Below the pieces are notes generated by a model. It saw nothing but the letters and a program-made list of their open reading frames with translations. It did not search any database and was not told where the DNA came from. DNA of 8,423 nucleotides, taken from contig CAZOKO010000104.1 of the NCBI GenBank assembly GCA_964580455.1, positions 1 to 8,423 on the forward strand. The letters are read 5' to 3'. Numbering within the stretch: position 1 is the stretch's first letter; each line of letters begins with the position of its first letter. Below, piece by piece: positions 1 through 6,849 of this stretch. This DNA is from CAZOKO01 sp964580455 (GTDB lineage: Bacteria; Desulfobacterota; WTBG01). The translations under genes and the position numbers were made by a program.

Positions 1-1263
1 TTTACTGATTTTAAGTCTTCAGATCACCCACACTCCTACACGATGACCCATTATTTGTATGGTGTCTGGGGCAGTGCAGGCAATGATGTCTTTGCCGTAG
101 GAGAAAGCGGTACCATCTTACGCTATAATGGCACAAGCTGGTCTCCCATGACCAGTGGGGTAACAGATTATCTCCTGAGCATCTGGGGCAGTTCGGCAAC
201 GGATGTTTTTGCCGTCGGCTATCATGGATTGCCTTATGAGGGTACTATTCTCCATTACAATGGCACTAACTGGTCCACTATGAAAACTGTAACAGGAAAT
301 CCTCTAAGCGGCGTCTGGGGTAGTTCGGCAAGTGATGTCTTTGCTGTGGGATGGTATGGTAGTATCCTTCACTACGACGGGACTTCCTGGACTCCCATGA
401 CCAGTGGGACCGGAGAGGGCCTTGATGATGTCTGGGGCAGTTCAGGGACAGATGTGTTTGCTGTCGGCTCTAATGGTACTATCCTTCACTATGATGGTTC
501 AATCTGGACTCCCATGAGCAGTGGGGTGACAGTTATTCTTTATAGTATCTGGGGTAGTTCAGGAAATGATGTTTTTGCCGTAGGTGTCGGTGGCACCATT
601 CTCCATTACGATGGTACAAGCTGGTCTGCAATGAACAGTGGGACGACAGAATGGCTCCGGGATGTCTGGGGTAGTTCAGGAAGTGATGTCTTTGCTGTGG
701 GGGGTGGTGGCCTCATCCTCCACTATGATGGTATCCCTTCACCAACTACTACGACAACTGCAGTTTCTTCAAGCACCACCACCACTTCTCCATCAACCTT
801 TACTATCGCTGGTACAATTATGGGTGACATCAGCGCTAATGTTCCCGTAGAACTATTAGGAGATGATAATCAGATTGTACATACAGACAATATGGGTCAT
901 TATGAGTTTCCTAATTTGAATGCCGGGGGATTTTATATTATCCTTCCTCAACTTGCAGGCTATAATTTCGATCCACCAGAGCATGAGATACCGAACCTTA
1001 TGAATGACGAGCTTAATATGGACTTTATGTCATTTAAGGCTGATCCATGTGTGGCAGAGGTAATCTACGGAGAAGACTCAGGCGAAGTGGAACTTTTAAG
1101 GAGTTTGCGTGATAACGTATTGAGTAAAACTGAAGAAGGGAAGAAATTGATCAGACTCTACTATGAGTGGAGCCCTGTGGTGGTTGAGGTGATGGAAGAG
1201 GATGGGGCATTCAGAAACGAAGTGAAGACTATCGTTGAATCAATTGTTGTAACTATGGAGTAA
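1..1263 (+). CDS. Secreted repeat (propeller-like) protein with CnaB-like domain and CFI-box-like C-terminal tail, 5'-truncated by window
   Basis: The frame is open from base 1, with no stop before the first ATG at 43, and the window begins just ahead of a regular repeat array. The true start and signal peptide are therefore probably upstream. Six repeats begin at codons 64, 181, 313, 430, 547 and 664. The period is 117 bp (39 residues) except for one 132-bp unit carrying a 5-residue insertion (LPYEG). The core is VWGSSGxDVFAVG, then GTILHYDGTSW and PMxSGT. Such repeats are common in secreted proteins of Myxococcota and Desulfobacterota and probably fold as propeller blades (inference). A Pro/Ser/Thr linker (736-798) leads to a beta-sandwich region (about 799-1041), with GTIMGDISANVPVELLG, TDNMGHYEFPNLNAGGFY and GYNFDPPEHEI. 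This matches CnaB or carboxypeptidase-regulatory-like domains. The tail from Cys (codon 1048) to the end is the same domain that ends the next two genes. No enzymatic motif is visible; a surface adhesion or scaffold role is a guess. Confidence 0.85.
   Translation, partial: FTDFKSSDHPHSYTMTHYLYGVWGSAGNDVFAVGESGTILRYNGTSWSPMTSGVTDYLLSIWGSSATDVFAVGYHGLPYEGTILHYNGTNWSTMKTVTGNPLSGVWGSSASDVFAVGWYGSILHYDGTSWTPMTSGTGEGLDDVWGSSGTDVFAVGSNGTILHYDGSIWTPMSSGVTVILYSIWGSSGNDVFAVGVGGTILHYDGTSWSAMNSGTTEWLRDVWGSSGSDVFAVGGGGLILHYDGIPSPTTTTTAVSSSTTTTSPSTFTIAGTIMGDISANVPVELLGDDNQIVHTDNMGHYEFPNLNAGGFYIILPQLAGYNFDPPEHEIPNLMNDELNMDFMSFKADPCVAEVIYGEDSGEVELLRSLRDNVLSKTEEGKKLIRLYYEWSPVVVEVMEEDGAFRNEVKTIVESIVVTME
64..732 (+). 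repeat. Six tandem coding repeats, 117 bp / 39 aa each
   Basis: Units start at 64, 181, 313, 430, 547 and 664. Each encodes VWGS(S/A)xxDVFAVG followed by G(T/S)ILHYDGTSW. The second unit is 15 bp longer. The last stops after ILHYDG, where the linker begins. DNA identity between units is high, for example CTGGGGTAGTTCAGG recurs at 550 and 667. This suggests fairly recent expansion or gene conversion, and further units are likely before base 1. Confidence 0.9.
1048..1260 (+). other. CFI-box-like C-terminal sorting domain, copy 1
   Basis: The domain begins with Cys and has E-x-IYGE, LLRxxRDNVLSKT, EG, IRLYYEWSPVVVE and MEED. It follows a Thr/Ser-rich linker and then the CnaB-like region. The same domain ends both following genes (4450-4692 and 6435-6659). 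Compared from memory with the CFI-box-CTERM domain (C-F-I-A-T-A-A-Y-G, LRxFRD, YYxxSP), the order Cys, YG, LRxxRD, YYxxSP is kept. The Phe-Ile of the CFI box is not, and the Cys-to-YG spacing is one residue shorter. Confidence 0.75.
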
Positions 1264-1332
1264 TCTGCGATAAGAGATACTGGATGAAAATATAGGGGGC
1301 AGGGTTCAGGAAGAAAAGATAGTATCTTAGAT

Positions 1333-1364
1333 GTCATTGCGAGCCCGAAGGGCGTGGCAATCTC
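1333..1364. repeat. REP-like intergenic palindrome
   Basis: The sequence reads GTCATTGCGAG-CCCGAAGGGC-GTGGCAATCTCA. It forms an imperfect hairpin: ATTGC pairs with GCAAT at the base and GCCC pairs with GGGC around a GAA loop. This GTCATTGCGAG...GCAATCT pattern is a well-known dispersed palindrome in many bacterial genomes, usually between genes. It lies about 70 bp after the stop of the first gene, where it may stabilise the mRNA 3' end or contribute to termination (inference). Confidence 0.7.
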
Positions 1365-1392
1365 ATTTCTAAATATTTTTTCCTTCGTGTTC

Positions 1393-1508
1393 CTTCGTGT
1401 ACTTCGTGGTTCCGGATTGCGGAATTAAGATTACCAAATCATTTGATAAAACAGAAAGTCCTTAAGTGGCAAGTTAGCCCCTTGGCATAAAATGCTGAGG
1501 GGTTTTTT
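1393..1508 (+). repeat. 116-bp intergenic repeat ending in a terminator, copy 1
   Basis: It matches 4731-4846 at 114 of 116 positions without gaps. The mismatches are 1401 A versus T and 1455 A versus G. It opens with CTTCGTG words, passes through a TTCCGGATTGCGGAA segment and ends at the T-tract of the terminator. Beyond both ends the two loci are unrelated. It starts about 130 bp after the first gene here, but only 35 bp after the second gene in the other copy. Confidence 0.9.
1478..1508 (+). terminator. Rho-independent terminator after the first gene
   Basis: An 11-bp stem (1478-1488 with 1492-1502) has left arm CCCCTTGGCAT, loop AAA and right arm ATGCTGAGGGG. It contains two G-U pairs and is followed by six T residues. 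The orientation suits the + strand gene upstream, although the stop codon is 215 bp away. Confidence 0.85.
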
Positions 1509-1539
1509 AAATTGGTTATGTATGTAGTAATTAAAGGAG

Positions 1540-1567
1540 TTGAGATAAATTCCGATAATAGTATAAT
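1540..1567 (+). promoter_or_regulatory. Candidate sigma-70 promoter for the glycoside-hydrolase-like gene
   Basis: TTGAGA (1540-1545), a 16-bp spacer and a perfect TATAAT (1562-1567) lie just after the terminator of the previous gene. Transcription starting near 1574 would give a leader of about 235 nt containing the hairpin-rich element at 1615-1736. This is based on motif match only. Confidence 0.5.
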
Positions 1568-1614
1568 TATGGCGGTGTTTTAGGTTTTATTCTCGGACCG
1601 TTCAAGTCCCTGGG

Positions 1615-1736
1615 AAATCCCCCCTGACCCCCTTTTTCCAAAGGGGGGAAGAGATAGTTCCCTTTTCCAAAGAGAGGGGAACCTTAAAAGTCCCCCTTTT
1701 ACCCCTTTTATAAAGGGGGATTTAGGAGGATTTTTT
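1615..1736. repeat. Multi-hairpin CCCCCT/AGGGGG dispersed element
   Basis: Three internal hairpins are visible. CCCCCTTT (1628-1635) pairs with AAAGGGGG (1640-1647). GTTCCC (1657-1662) pairs with GGGAAC (1677-1682). TCCCCCTTT (1691-1699) pairs with AAAGGGGGA (1712-1720). The outer ends, AAATCCCCCCTGA at the left and TTTAGGAGGATTTTTT at the right, are imperfect inverted repeats. Elements built from AAATCCCCCT...AAAGGGGG are common between genes in environmental bacteria and resemble small non-autonomous elements. This one sits inside the probable 5' leader of the next gene. Confidence 0.65.
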
Positions 1737-1809
1737 AGACCAGCCTAAAATTCAAGGCATTGAAAACAGGGGGGGAAGAGAAAATTATTTACCTTTAGGA
1801 GAAGAACCT

Positions 1810-4695
1810 ATGAAAAAGCTTATTGTGTTTGGAATGGTTTATTCTTTTTTGTTAACTGTGCCTGTAAACAGTATGGACAGTAGTGAGTTTATTGTAGCTA
1901 CAAATGATGGATTGTCATTAACCTTAAATGAGAATGGATTTGTTGAGAGCCTGAAAATTGAAGACAATGAACTGGTTGATGAGCCATCGCAGGCTTTTTT
2001 GGTAAGAGACTTTACGCCCGACCATGAAATAGAAAATCTTGTTTTTAATCCGGGCTTTGAAGATGATAGTGATGGGGATGCGATAGCAGATGGGTGGCAG
2101 CCATACAGTATTTCAGGTGAGATGGACATATCTTTGGATGAAACCAATACTCATATTGGCTCAAAGTCAGTAAAAATGTTTGCAAACTCATCCAGTCAGC
2201 AGAATAAGATGGCTTATATTTCTTCTTCAATTTCAGTAAAAGGAGATACAGAATATATGCTTTCAGTTTTTGCAATGAATGATTTTGGCTTTCTTGAGGA
2301 CTGGTGGACACTTTCTATGTATGTTTACTGCGTATTTTATGATGAGCAGGAAGAAGAAATCGGCCAGGAAGAATTGCAGTTACAACATACTTTAAAGACA
2401 TGGAAGCAGTTCTCAAAGATAATAGAATCACCATCTAATGCAGAGAAGGCAGAAATACGGCTGGTCTTTAATGGGCCCAAATATATGACACAGCCGGGTG
2501 CCGAAAGTAGTACAGCATGGTTTGATGACATTTGCTTGTATGAAATGCCGGAAGGAACAAAGATAACTGCTGTAAATGGTGCATTAAAAAAGGAAGGAAA
2601 TAAGCTTATTTATGAAGGAACTTTTGAGGGATTAAATTTTTGTGCAGATTATGAATCAAAGGAGGATTACATTGAAATAAATGGAAAGATTGAAAATGAT
2701 GGCAGTGAGAAAGCACTGGATGTGTATTTTCTTTTGCCACTTAATATGCAAGGCTGGAAGTGGTGGGATGATATAAGGAACCCGAGAGAAATTGGCGATG
2801 GAATATATGAAATGACTATAAATGCGGATGAAAGCAGCTACTTGTCTCTCTCTACTTACCCTGCTTCAGCCATTACAAGTGAAGTTGGTTTGTCAATAGC
2901 TATTCCCCTTTCAAAACCAAGGATTTTTAGAATTTTTTATGACAGCACCATAAAGAAATTTGGAATATCGTTCAGTTTTGGCTTGTCTCCATTGACCAAA
3001 TTCCAAAACGTAGACTTTACTGTCTATCTCTACAAATGCGATGCTGAATGGGGATTCAGAGATGCCATAAAAAAATACTATAATTTCTTTCCAGAATATT
3101 TTGAAAAAAGTATAAGTCAAGAACTTATGAATTCAAGTGGCGAGTTTGCAGATTTCGGCGTGCGATCTGTTCAGGGGCAATTCCATAATGAAAATTATGC
3201 TAAGCATTTGCCGGAATTGAATGAGAAAAACATTTATGCATGTGAATATACTCTGCCTTCTGCCTTTGAGCCAAAATCACTGCAGTCTATCAACGAGCCA
3301 TCTCCTGACTACGAAGAGTTTCTTAATCTAATAGATTATTATGCGGAGTATGGGAACTCTCTCGTAAAGATGAAGGCAGAAGGTGCTAAACATTCAACTG
3401 TTTCTGATATTAATGGCGATAGCATACTGGATAGTATACTAAGGGGACAAAACTGGGCTCCAGACAGCTGGGTTGGAAGGTTTCCATTAAACGCTGATCC
3501 TGATCTGCCTGATTTTAGCATAGCAGAGGCAATGATGGAAACCTTGATAAAACCTGCATTTGAAAATGCGGAAAAATATGATGCTCTCTTGAATGGTGTT
3601 CAATTAGATAATTTTATGAAGATAAGCAGGCATATAGATATGAATGAGTCTCGCTTTCAATATGCAGATACACCACTTACATACAGTCCAAATAATTTCA
3701 AGCCTGGCATACATGTAATGTCTACCATGGTTGAATACTTAATGAATCTTTCTGATTGGCTTAGTGAAAACGAGAAGCACGCAAAAATTACCGGGAATTG
3801 TATTGAGAGGGGAATTGCATTATTTGGCTTCCCTTATTTAGCTGCTTTGCCATTTGAAATGAGTTCACTGACAGACTGGAATTTTGATGATACAGAATTG
3901 AATTACAGAAGGAGCATGGCATATCACCGTCTTGTGCTTCCTCACCAGTGCGGTAAGATGTGTAATGAATTTGGGATAGTGGTTGTTTCCGATGTAGAAG
4001 ATTTTATAAACGAGTCTATCTTTTATGGAATGTATCCCATTATGAAAGATGATTTCTTTGAAAACTGTAGTTACGAGGTGGTAAGGAGTCTTTATAAAAA
4101 GATGATACCGATAGTGGATGAATTGCATAATGCAGGATGGGAGCCAATTACCCATGCAAAAACAGATGATGAAAAGGTATTTGTTGAAAGATTTGGAGAA
4201 GGTGACAACCTGTATGTAACAGTGAGAAATACTGATAGTGTTGCAAGGAATTTTAAGTTAACTATAGAAGCAGAGGAATTAAGCGTAGGAGACAATCCAA
4301 ATCTAAGAGAGATGTTATCAAACACCAGTGTTTCTTATGAGTATGAGAATGGGAGTATAGTTATCAGCGATTATATCGATGCATATGAAACAAAAATTTT
4401 TACAACCCAGGTTGCTTCCAGCACTACTACCACTACTTCACCAGGACCATGTCTGGCAGAATCAATCTATGGTGAGTATTCAGAAGAAACAGAACTCTTA
4501 AGAGATTTTCGTAATAACGTGCTGAACAAATCCCTGGAAGGGCATGAGATTATAAGACTGTATTATCAGTGGAGTCCTTCTCTGGTTGAGGCAATAAGAA
4601 AAGATAAGGAATTCAAGGAAGATATAATAACAATAATGGATGGAATCTTACCGATGATTGACAACAGCATAAACTATTCTACAGTTGACAAATGA
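1810..4695 (+). CDS. Secreted glycoside-hydrolase-like protein with CBM4/9-type domain and CFI-box-like C-terminal tail
   Basis: Start supported by AGGAG at 1797-1801, 8 nt before ATG. Residues 1-21 form a signal peptide (MKK, then a hydrophobic stretch); there is no lipobox. Residues about 27-72 look like the first strands of a beta-sandwich (NDGLSLTLNENGFVESLKI). They are followed by a CBM4/9-like domain at about 76-245 (NPGFE at the front, AWFDDICLYE at the end). The sandwich then seems to resume at 250-410. Residues about 440-770 are probably a TIM-barrel-like catalytic region. D600 in GVQLDNF is the best catalytic Asp candidate, and E666 and D728/D731 are other conserved-looking acids, but the family cannot be fixed from sequence alone. 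A C-terminal beta-sandwich (785-866) precedes a Thr linker (869-880) and the Cys-led tail (881-961). Ca-binding-like loops occur at D86-D94 and D533-D541. Likely an exported enzyme or binding protein acting on polysaccharide; substrate unknown. Confidence 0.85.
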   Translation: MKKLIVFGMVYSFLLTVPVNSMDSSEFIVATNDGLSLTLNENGFVESLKIEDNELVDEPSQAFLVRDFTPDHEIENLVFNPGFEDDSDGDAIADGWQPYSISGEMDISLDETNTHIGSKSVKMFANSSSQQNKMAYISSSISVKGDTEYMLSVFAMNDFGFLEDWWTLSMYVYCVFYDEQEEEIGQEELQLQHTLKTWKQFSKIIESPSNAEKAEIRLVFNGPKYMTQPGAESSTAWFDDICLYEMPEGTKITAVNGALKKEGNKLIYEGTFEGLNFCADYESKEDYIEINGKIENDGSEKALDVYFLLPLNMQGWKWWDDIRNPREIGDGIYEMTINADESSYLSLSTYPASAITSEVGLSIAIPLSKPRIFRIFYDSTIKKFGISFSFGLSPLTKFQNVDFTVYLYKCDAEWGFRDAIKKYYNFFPEYFEKSISQELMNSSGEFADFGVRSVQGQFHNENYAKHLPELNEKNIYACEYTLPSAFEPKSLQSINEPSPDYEEFLNLIDYYAEYGNSLVKMKAEGAKHSTVSDINGDSILDSILRGQNWAPDSWVGRFPLNADPDLPDFSIAEAMMETLIKPAFENAEKYDALLNGVQLDNFMKISRHIDMNESRFQYADTPLTYSPNNFKPGIHVMSTMVEYLMNLSDWLSENEKHAKITGNCIERGIALFGFPYLAALPFEMSSLTDWNFDDTELNYRRSMAYHRLVLPHQCGKMCNEFGIVVVSDVEDFINESIFYGMYPIMKDDFFENCSYEVVRSLYKKMIPIVDELHNAGWEPITHAKTDDEKVFVERFGEGDNLYVTVRNTDSVARNFKLTIEAEELSVGDNPNLREMLSNTSVSYEYENGSIVISDYIDAYETKIFTTQVASSTTTTTSPGPCLAESIYGEYSEETELLRDFRNNVLNKSLEGHEIIRLYYQWSPSLVEAIRKDKEFKEDIITIMDGILPMIDNSINYSTVDK
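4450..4692 (+). other. CFI-box-like C-terminal sorting domain, copy 2
   Basis: Residues 881-961 begin CLAESIYGEYSEETELLR and continue with FRNNVLNK, EGHEIIRLYYQWSPSLVE, then a charged helix and ILPMI. It is the most divergent of the three copies and carries an extra tail after ILPMI (DNSINYSTVDK). It is reached through a short SSTTTTTSPGP linker. Confidence 0.75.
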
Positions 4696-4730
4696 TGATG
4701 TTCTCGTAAAAAGTTAAAATTAGTTTTATT

Positions 4731-4846
4731 CTTCGTGTTCTTCGTGGTTCCGGATTGCGGAATTAAGATTACCAAATCATTTGATAAAACAGGAAGTCCT
4801 TAAGTGGCAAGTTAGCCCCTTGGCATAAAATGCTGAGGGGTTTTTT
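4731..4846 (+). repeat. 116-bp intergenic repeat ending in a terminator, copy 2
   Basis: This is the second copy of the segment at 1393-1508, with only two substitutions. It begins 35 bp after the stop of the glycoside-hydrolase-like gene. The T-tract is slightly longer here (eight T). Neither copy contains an open reading frame of note. Confidence 0.9.
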
Positions 4847-4848
4847 TT
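4816..4848 (+). terminator. Rho-independent terminator after the glycoside-hydrolase-like gene
   Basis: It has the same 11-bp stem and AAA loop as the terminator at 1478-1508. The arms are 4816-4826 and 4830-4840, followed by eight T residues. It separates the second gene from the beta-helix gene. Confidence 0.88.
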
Positions 4849-4849
4849 A

Positions 4850-4878
4850 TTGACATCAAAATCAGTTTTAACTAATGT
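4850..4878 (+). promoter_or_regulatory. Candidate promoter for the beta-helix gene
   Basis: A perfect -35 (TTGACA, 4850-4855) overlaps the end of the terminator T-tract. With a 17-bp spacer, the -10 would be TAATGT (4873-4878), a weak match. The placement between a terminator and the next start codon is sensible, but the -10 is uncertain. Confidence 0.35.
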
Positions 4879-4952
4879 AGATCTCTGGAAGAACAAGGTT
4901 TTTTTTTGTTTAGGAAAGAATCTCACAATATGATGTTTCAGGGGAGTTTAGC

Positions 4953-6662
4953 ATGGGAAAGAGCAGGAGGATGAAGACGATAGTTATAAATGGTAGCGTT
5001 AAGGCAGGATTTACAACCTTGGCATTTGTGTTTTTAACTTCCTTGTCTCATAGCCTGTGGTCATTCGAAAGCGGGGCTACCTATTATGTGTCTCCGACTG
5101 GCAGTGATTCCAGTCCGGGGACTGAGAGTCAGCCCTGGCAGACTATTCAGAAAGCGGCTGATACCTTATCTGCGGGTGACACGGTCTATATCAAGGCGGG
5201 GACTTACCAGGAAAGGGTAGTTCCACAGAATTCAGGGAGTTCTGGTAATTACGTCACTTATGCTGCATATTCCAGTGATACAGTTACTATTGATGGGAGC
5301 AGTATATCTTTACCATCGGATTGGGGTGGGCTTTTTGATATATCAGGTAAAAGTTATATTATCATCTCAGGGTTTTCAATCATAAACGCCGGTCCCAACA
5401 ACAACAATGTGGGAATTTTAGTAGATAGTTCCAGTTATATAATTATCGGGAAAAACTATACCTATAATACGGTTTCCTCCGGCATTGCTGTTTGGGGCAG
5501 TGATAACATAGTTATTGATGGCAATGAGGTGGAGCTTGCATGTAATAACGGCGAACAGGAATGTATTACTGTGGCTGGTACAGATACCTTTGAAATCAAA
5601 AACAATCATGTTCACGATGGAGGTCCCGGAACCCTTGGTGGAGAGGGGATCGATGCAAAGGATGGGTCTTCCAATGGAAAAATATATAAGAATCATGTGC
5701 ATGACCTAAATAAGCTGGGTATTTATGTAGATTCCTGGGACAAACATACTTACAATATCGAAGTCTTCCAGAATGTTGTTTATAACATTGTGGGAAACGA
5801 TGGTTTTACTGTAGCTTCCGAGTCAGGTGGCCTTCTTGAAAATGTAAAAATATATAATAACATTGCATATGATAATGGAACCTGTGGTATCTCCATAAGT
5901 CGAAATGGCGGCTTACTGTACCAGCATCCCATGAAGGATATTAAAGTAATAAACAATACATTTTACAACAACGGGAGTGGTAGCTGGGGAGGGGGGATAT
6001 GTGTTGATAATCCGGATGCACAGAGTATTGTTATAAGAAACAACATTTGCAGTCAGAACCTTTCCTTTCAGATTGCAGCAGAACCAGACGTTCCAACGCA
6101 AGCCTTTAAAGTGGATCATAATTTGATTGATGGTTATAGAGGATATGATGGGGAGATGTATGGAAGTGACTATGTGGAAGAGTTCCCTCGCTTTGTAGAT
6201 CCTTACGGGGCTGATTTTCATCTGCAGTCAACTTCACCTGCTATAGACAAGGGTTCTTCTATTGATGCTCCAGGTGATGACTACGATGGTACCCCTCGAC
6301 CTCAAAAGACAGGATATGATATTGGTGCCTATGAGTATGCACCAGGAGGCATTACAACCACGACCACTTCTTCAGGTTCCACTACCACATCCACCATAGG
6401 TCCAATCACCACCACTAGTTCGATAGGAGGTGGTTGTGTGTTAGAAGGAATCTATGGTGATCATTCAGAAGAGACAGAACACTTGCGAAATATTCGCGAT
6501 AGTGTATTGAGTAAAACTGCAGAAGGTCAGGAGATTATAAGATTGTATTATGAATGGAGTCCTGTGGTGGTTGAAATAATGGAGGAGGATGAGGAATTTA
6601 GGGAAGAGCTAAAAGAAATGATTGATGAAATACTGCCTTTGATTGGGGAATCAGTGGAATAG
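4953..6662 (+). CDS. Secreted right-handed beta-helix protein, choice-of-anchor Q type, with CFI-box-like C-terminal tail
   Basis: The start at 4953 is preferred because AGGGGAG (4940-4946) lies 6 nt upstream. The alternative Met7 (4971) has AGGAGG directly against it, which is too close. A signal peptide spans about residues 1-40 (basic start, hydrophobic 17-36). Residues 43-105 (TYYVSPTGSDSSPGT, PWQTIQKAADTLSAGDTVYI, AGTYQERV) are the usual opening of DUF1565/PL9-like right-handed beta-helix proteins. Repeating IxNNxxYxN-type coils run to about 400. These folds are often polysaccharide lyases or hydrolases, but no catalytic residues can be assigned. Residues 410-463 (FHLQSTSPAIDKGS, DYDGTPRP, DIGAYEY) match the choice-of-anchor Q pattern, which typically precedes a surface-anchoring signal. 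A Thr/Ser linker (467-490) and the Cys495 tail follow. Probably a cell-surface carbohydrate-active or adhesive protein. Confidence 0.9.
   Translation: MGKSRRMKTIVINGSVKAGFTTLAFVFLTSLSHSLWSFESGATYYVSPTGSDSSPGTESQPWQTIQKAADTLSAGDTVYIKAGTYQERVVPQNSGSSGNYVTYAAYSSDTVTIDGSSISLPSDWGGLFDISGKSYIIISGFSIINAGPNNNNVGILVDSSSYIIIGKNYTYNTVSSGIAVWGSDNIVIDGNEVELACNNGEQECITVAGTDTFEIKNNHVHDGGPGTLGGEGIDAKDGSSNGKIYKNHVHDLNKLGIYVDSWDKHTYNIEVFQNVVYNIVGNDGFTVASESGGLLENVKIYNNIAYDNGTCGISISRNGGLLYQHPMKDIKVINNTFYNNGSGSWGGGICVDNPDAQSIVIRNNICSQNLSFQIAAEPDVPTQAFKVDHNLIDGYRGYDGEMYGSDYVEEFPRFVDPYGADFHLQSTSPAIDKGSSIDAPGDDYDGTPRPQKTGYDIGAYEYAPGGITTTTTSSGSTTTSTIGPITTTSSIGGGCVLEGIYGDHSEETEHLRNIRDSVLSKTAEGQEIIRLYYEWSPVVVEIMEEDEEFREELKEMIDEILPLIGESVE
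6435..6659 (+). other. CFI-box-like C-terminal sorting domain, copy 3
   Basis: Residues 495-569 begin CVLEGIYGDHSEETEHLR, then RDSVLSKTAEGQEIIRLYY, EWSPVVVEIMEED and an acidic amphipathic helix ending ILPLIGESVE. Copies 1 and 3 share VLSKT and YYEWSPVVVE exactly, so they are closer to each other than to copy 2. Confidence 0.75.
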
Positions 6663-6672
6663 GTAAGATTTA

Positions 6673-6849
6673 ATGAATATAAAGCAAATAATTGTATTGT
6701 GGTTCTTTGGGTTACTGATGATTTCAACATTTCTCAGAATGTTTTCACATTTAGGAGCCAGTCCACTTGAAGTATTTGTACTTATATCTGCACCGGCAAT
6801 TATTATTAGTGCGTTGTTGTATATAACTATTAGAAAAAAACTTTTTTAA
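6673..6849 (+). CDS. Small two-helix membrane protein (58 aa), unknown function
   Basis: The reading frame encodes 58 residues starting MNIKQIIVLWFFGLLMIS and ending ITIRKKLF. Two hydrophobic segments are evident: residues 5-22 and about 33-52 (VFVLISAPAIIISALLYITI). A short loop separates them and the C-terminus is basic, as expected for an inner-membrane hairpin. AGGT(AAG) at 6661-6667 overlaps the stop of the beta-helix gene and lies about 8 nt before ATG, so it is probably co-transcribed with it. The MNxKQxIVLW opening recalls small membrane proteins that I have seen in multiple copies in environmental bacterial genomes. No function is known to me. Confidence 0.65.
   Translation: MNIKQIIVLWFFGLLMISTFLRMFSHLGASPLEVFVLISAPAIIISALLYITIRKKLF

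Larger units (their letters stand above)
1264..1809. other. 546-bp gene-free interval rich in dispersed repeats
   Basis: I see no convincing gene here. In order it holds a REP-like palindrome (1333-1364), CTTCGTG tandem words (from about 1383), the first copy of a 116-bp terminator-bearing repeat (1393-1508), a candidate promoter for the next gene (1540-1567), and a multi-hairpin CCCCCTTT/AAAGGGGG element (1615-1736). The last 70 bases carry the ribosome binding site of the next gene. A short near-palindrome, AAGATAGTATCTT, lies at about 1317-1329. Confidence 0.7.

Noticed and set aside
64..732. Regular direct repeats as a CRISPR array
   Set aside because: The 117-bp units are coding, in frame and similar over their full length. 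There are no short identical repeats with unique spacers.
638..850. 70-codon + strand frame overlapping the repeat protein
   Set aside because: It is a shifted-frame shadow of the repeat and Thr-linker DNA, with no own ribosome binding site.
1810..1875. Lipoprotein signal for the glycoside-hydrolase-like protein
   Set aside because: There is no Cys in a lipobox after the hydrophobic stretch. The sequence VPVNSM suggests ordinary signal-peptidase cleavage.
3400..3440. Dockerin-like repeat (DINGDSILDS)
   Set aside because: There is only a single Ca-loop in the middle of the catalytic region. Dockerins need two paired loops, normally at a terminus, so it was kept only as a possible Ca site.
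3865..4325. Antisense frames inside the glycoside-hydrolase-like gene
   Set aside because: The + strand protein is continuous and domain-structured. The antisense products look like shadows and lack start signals.
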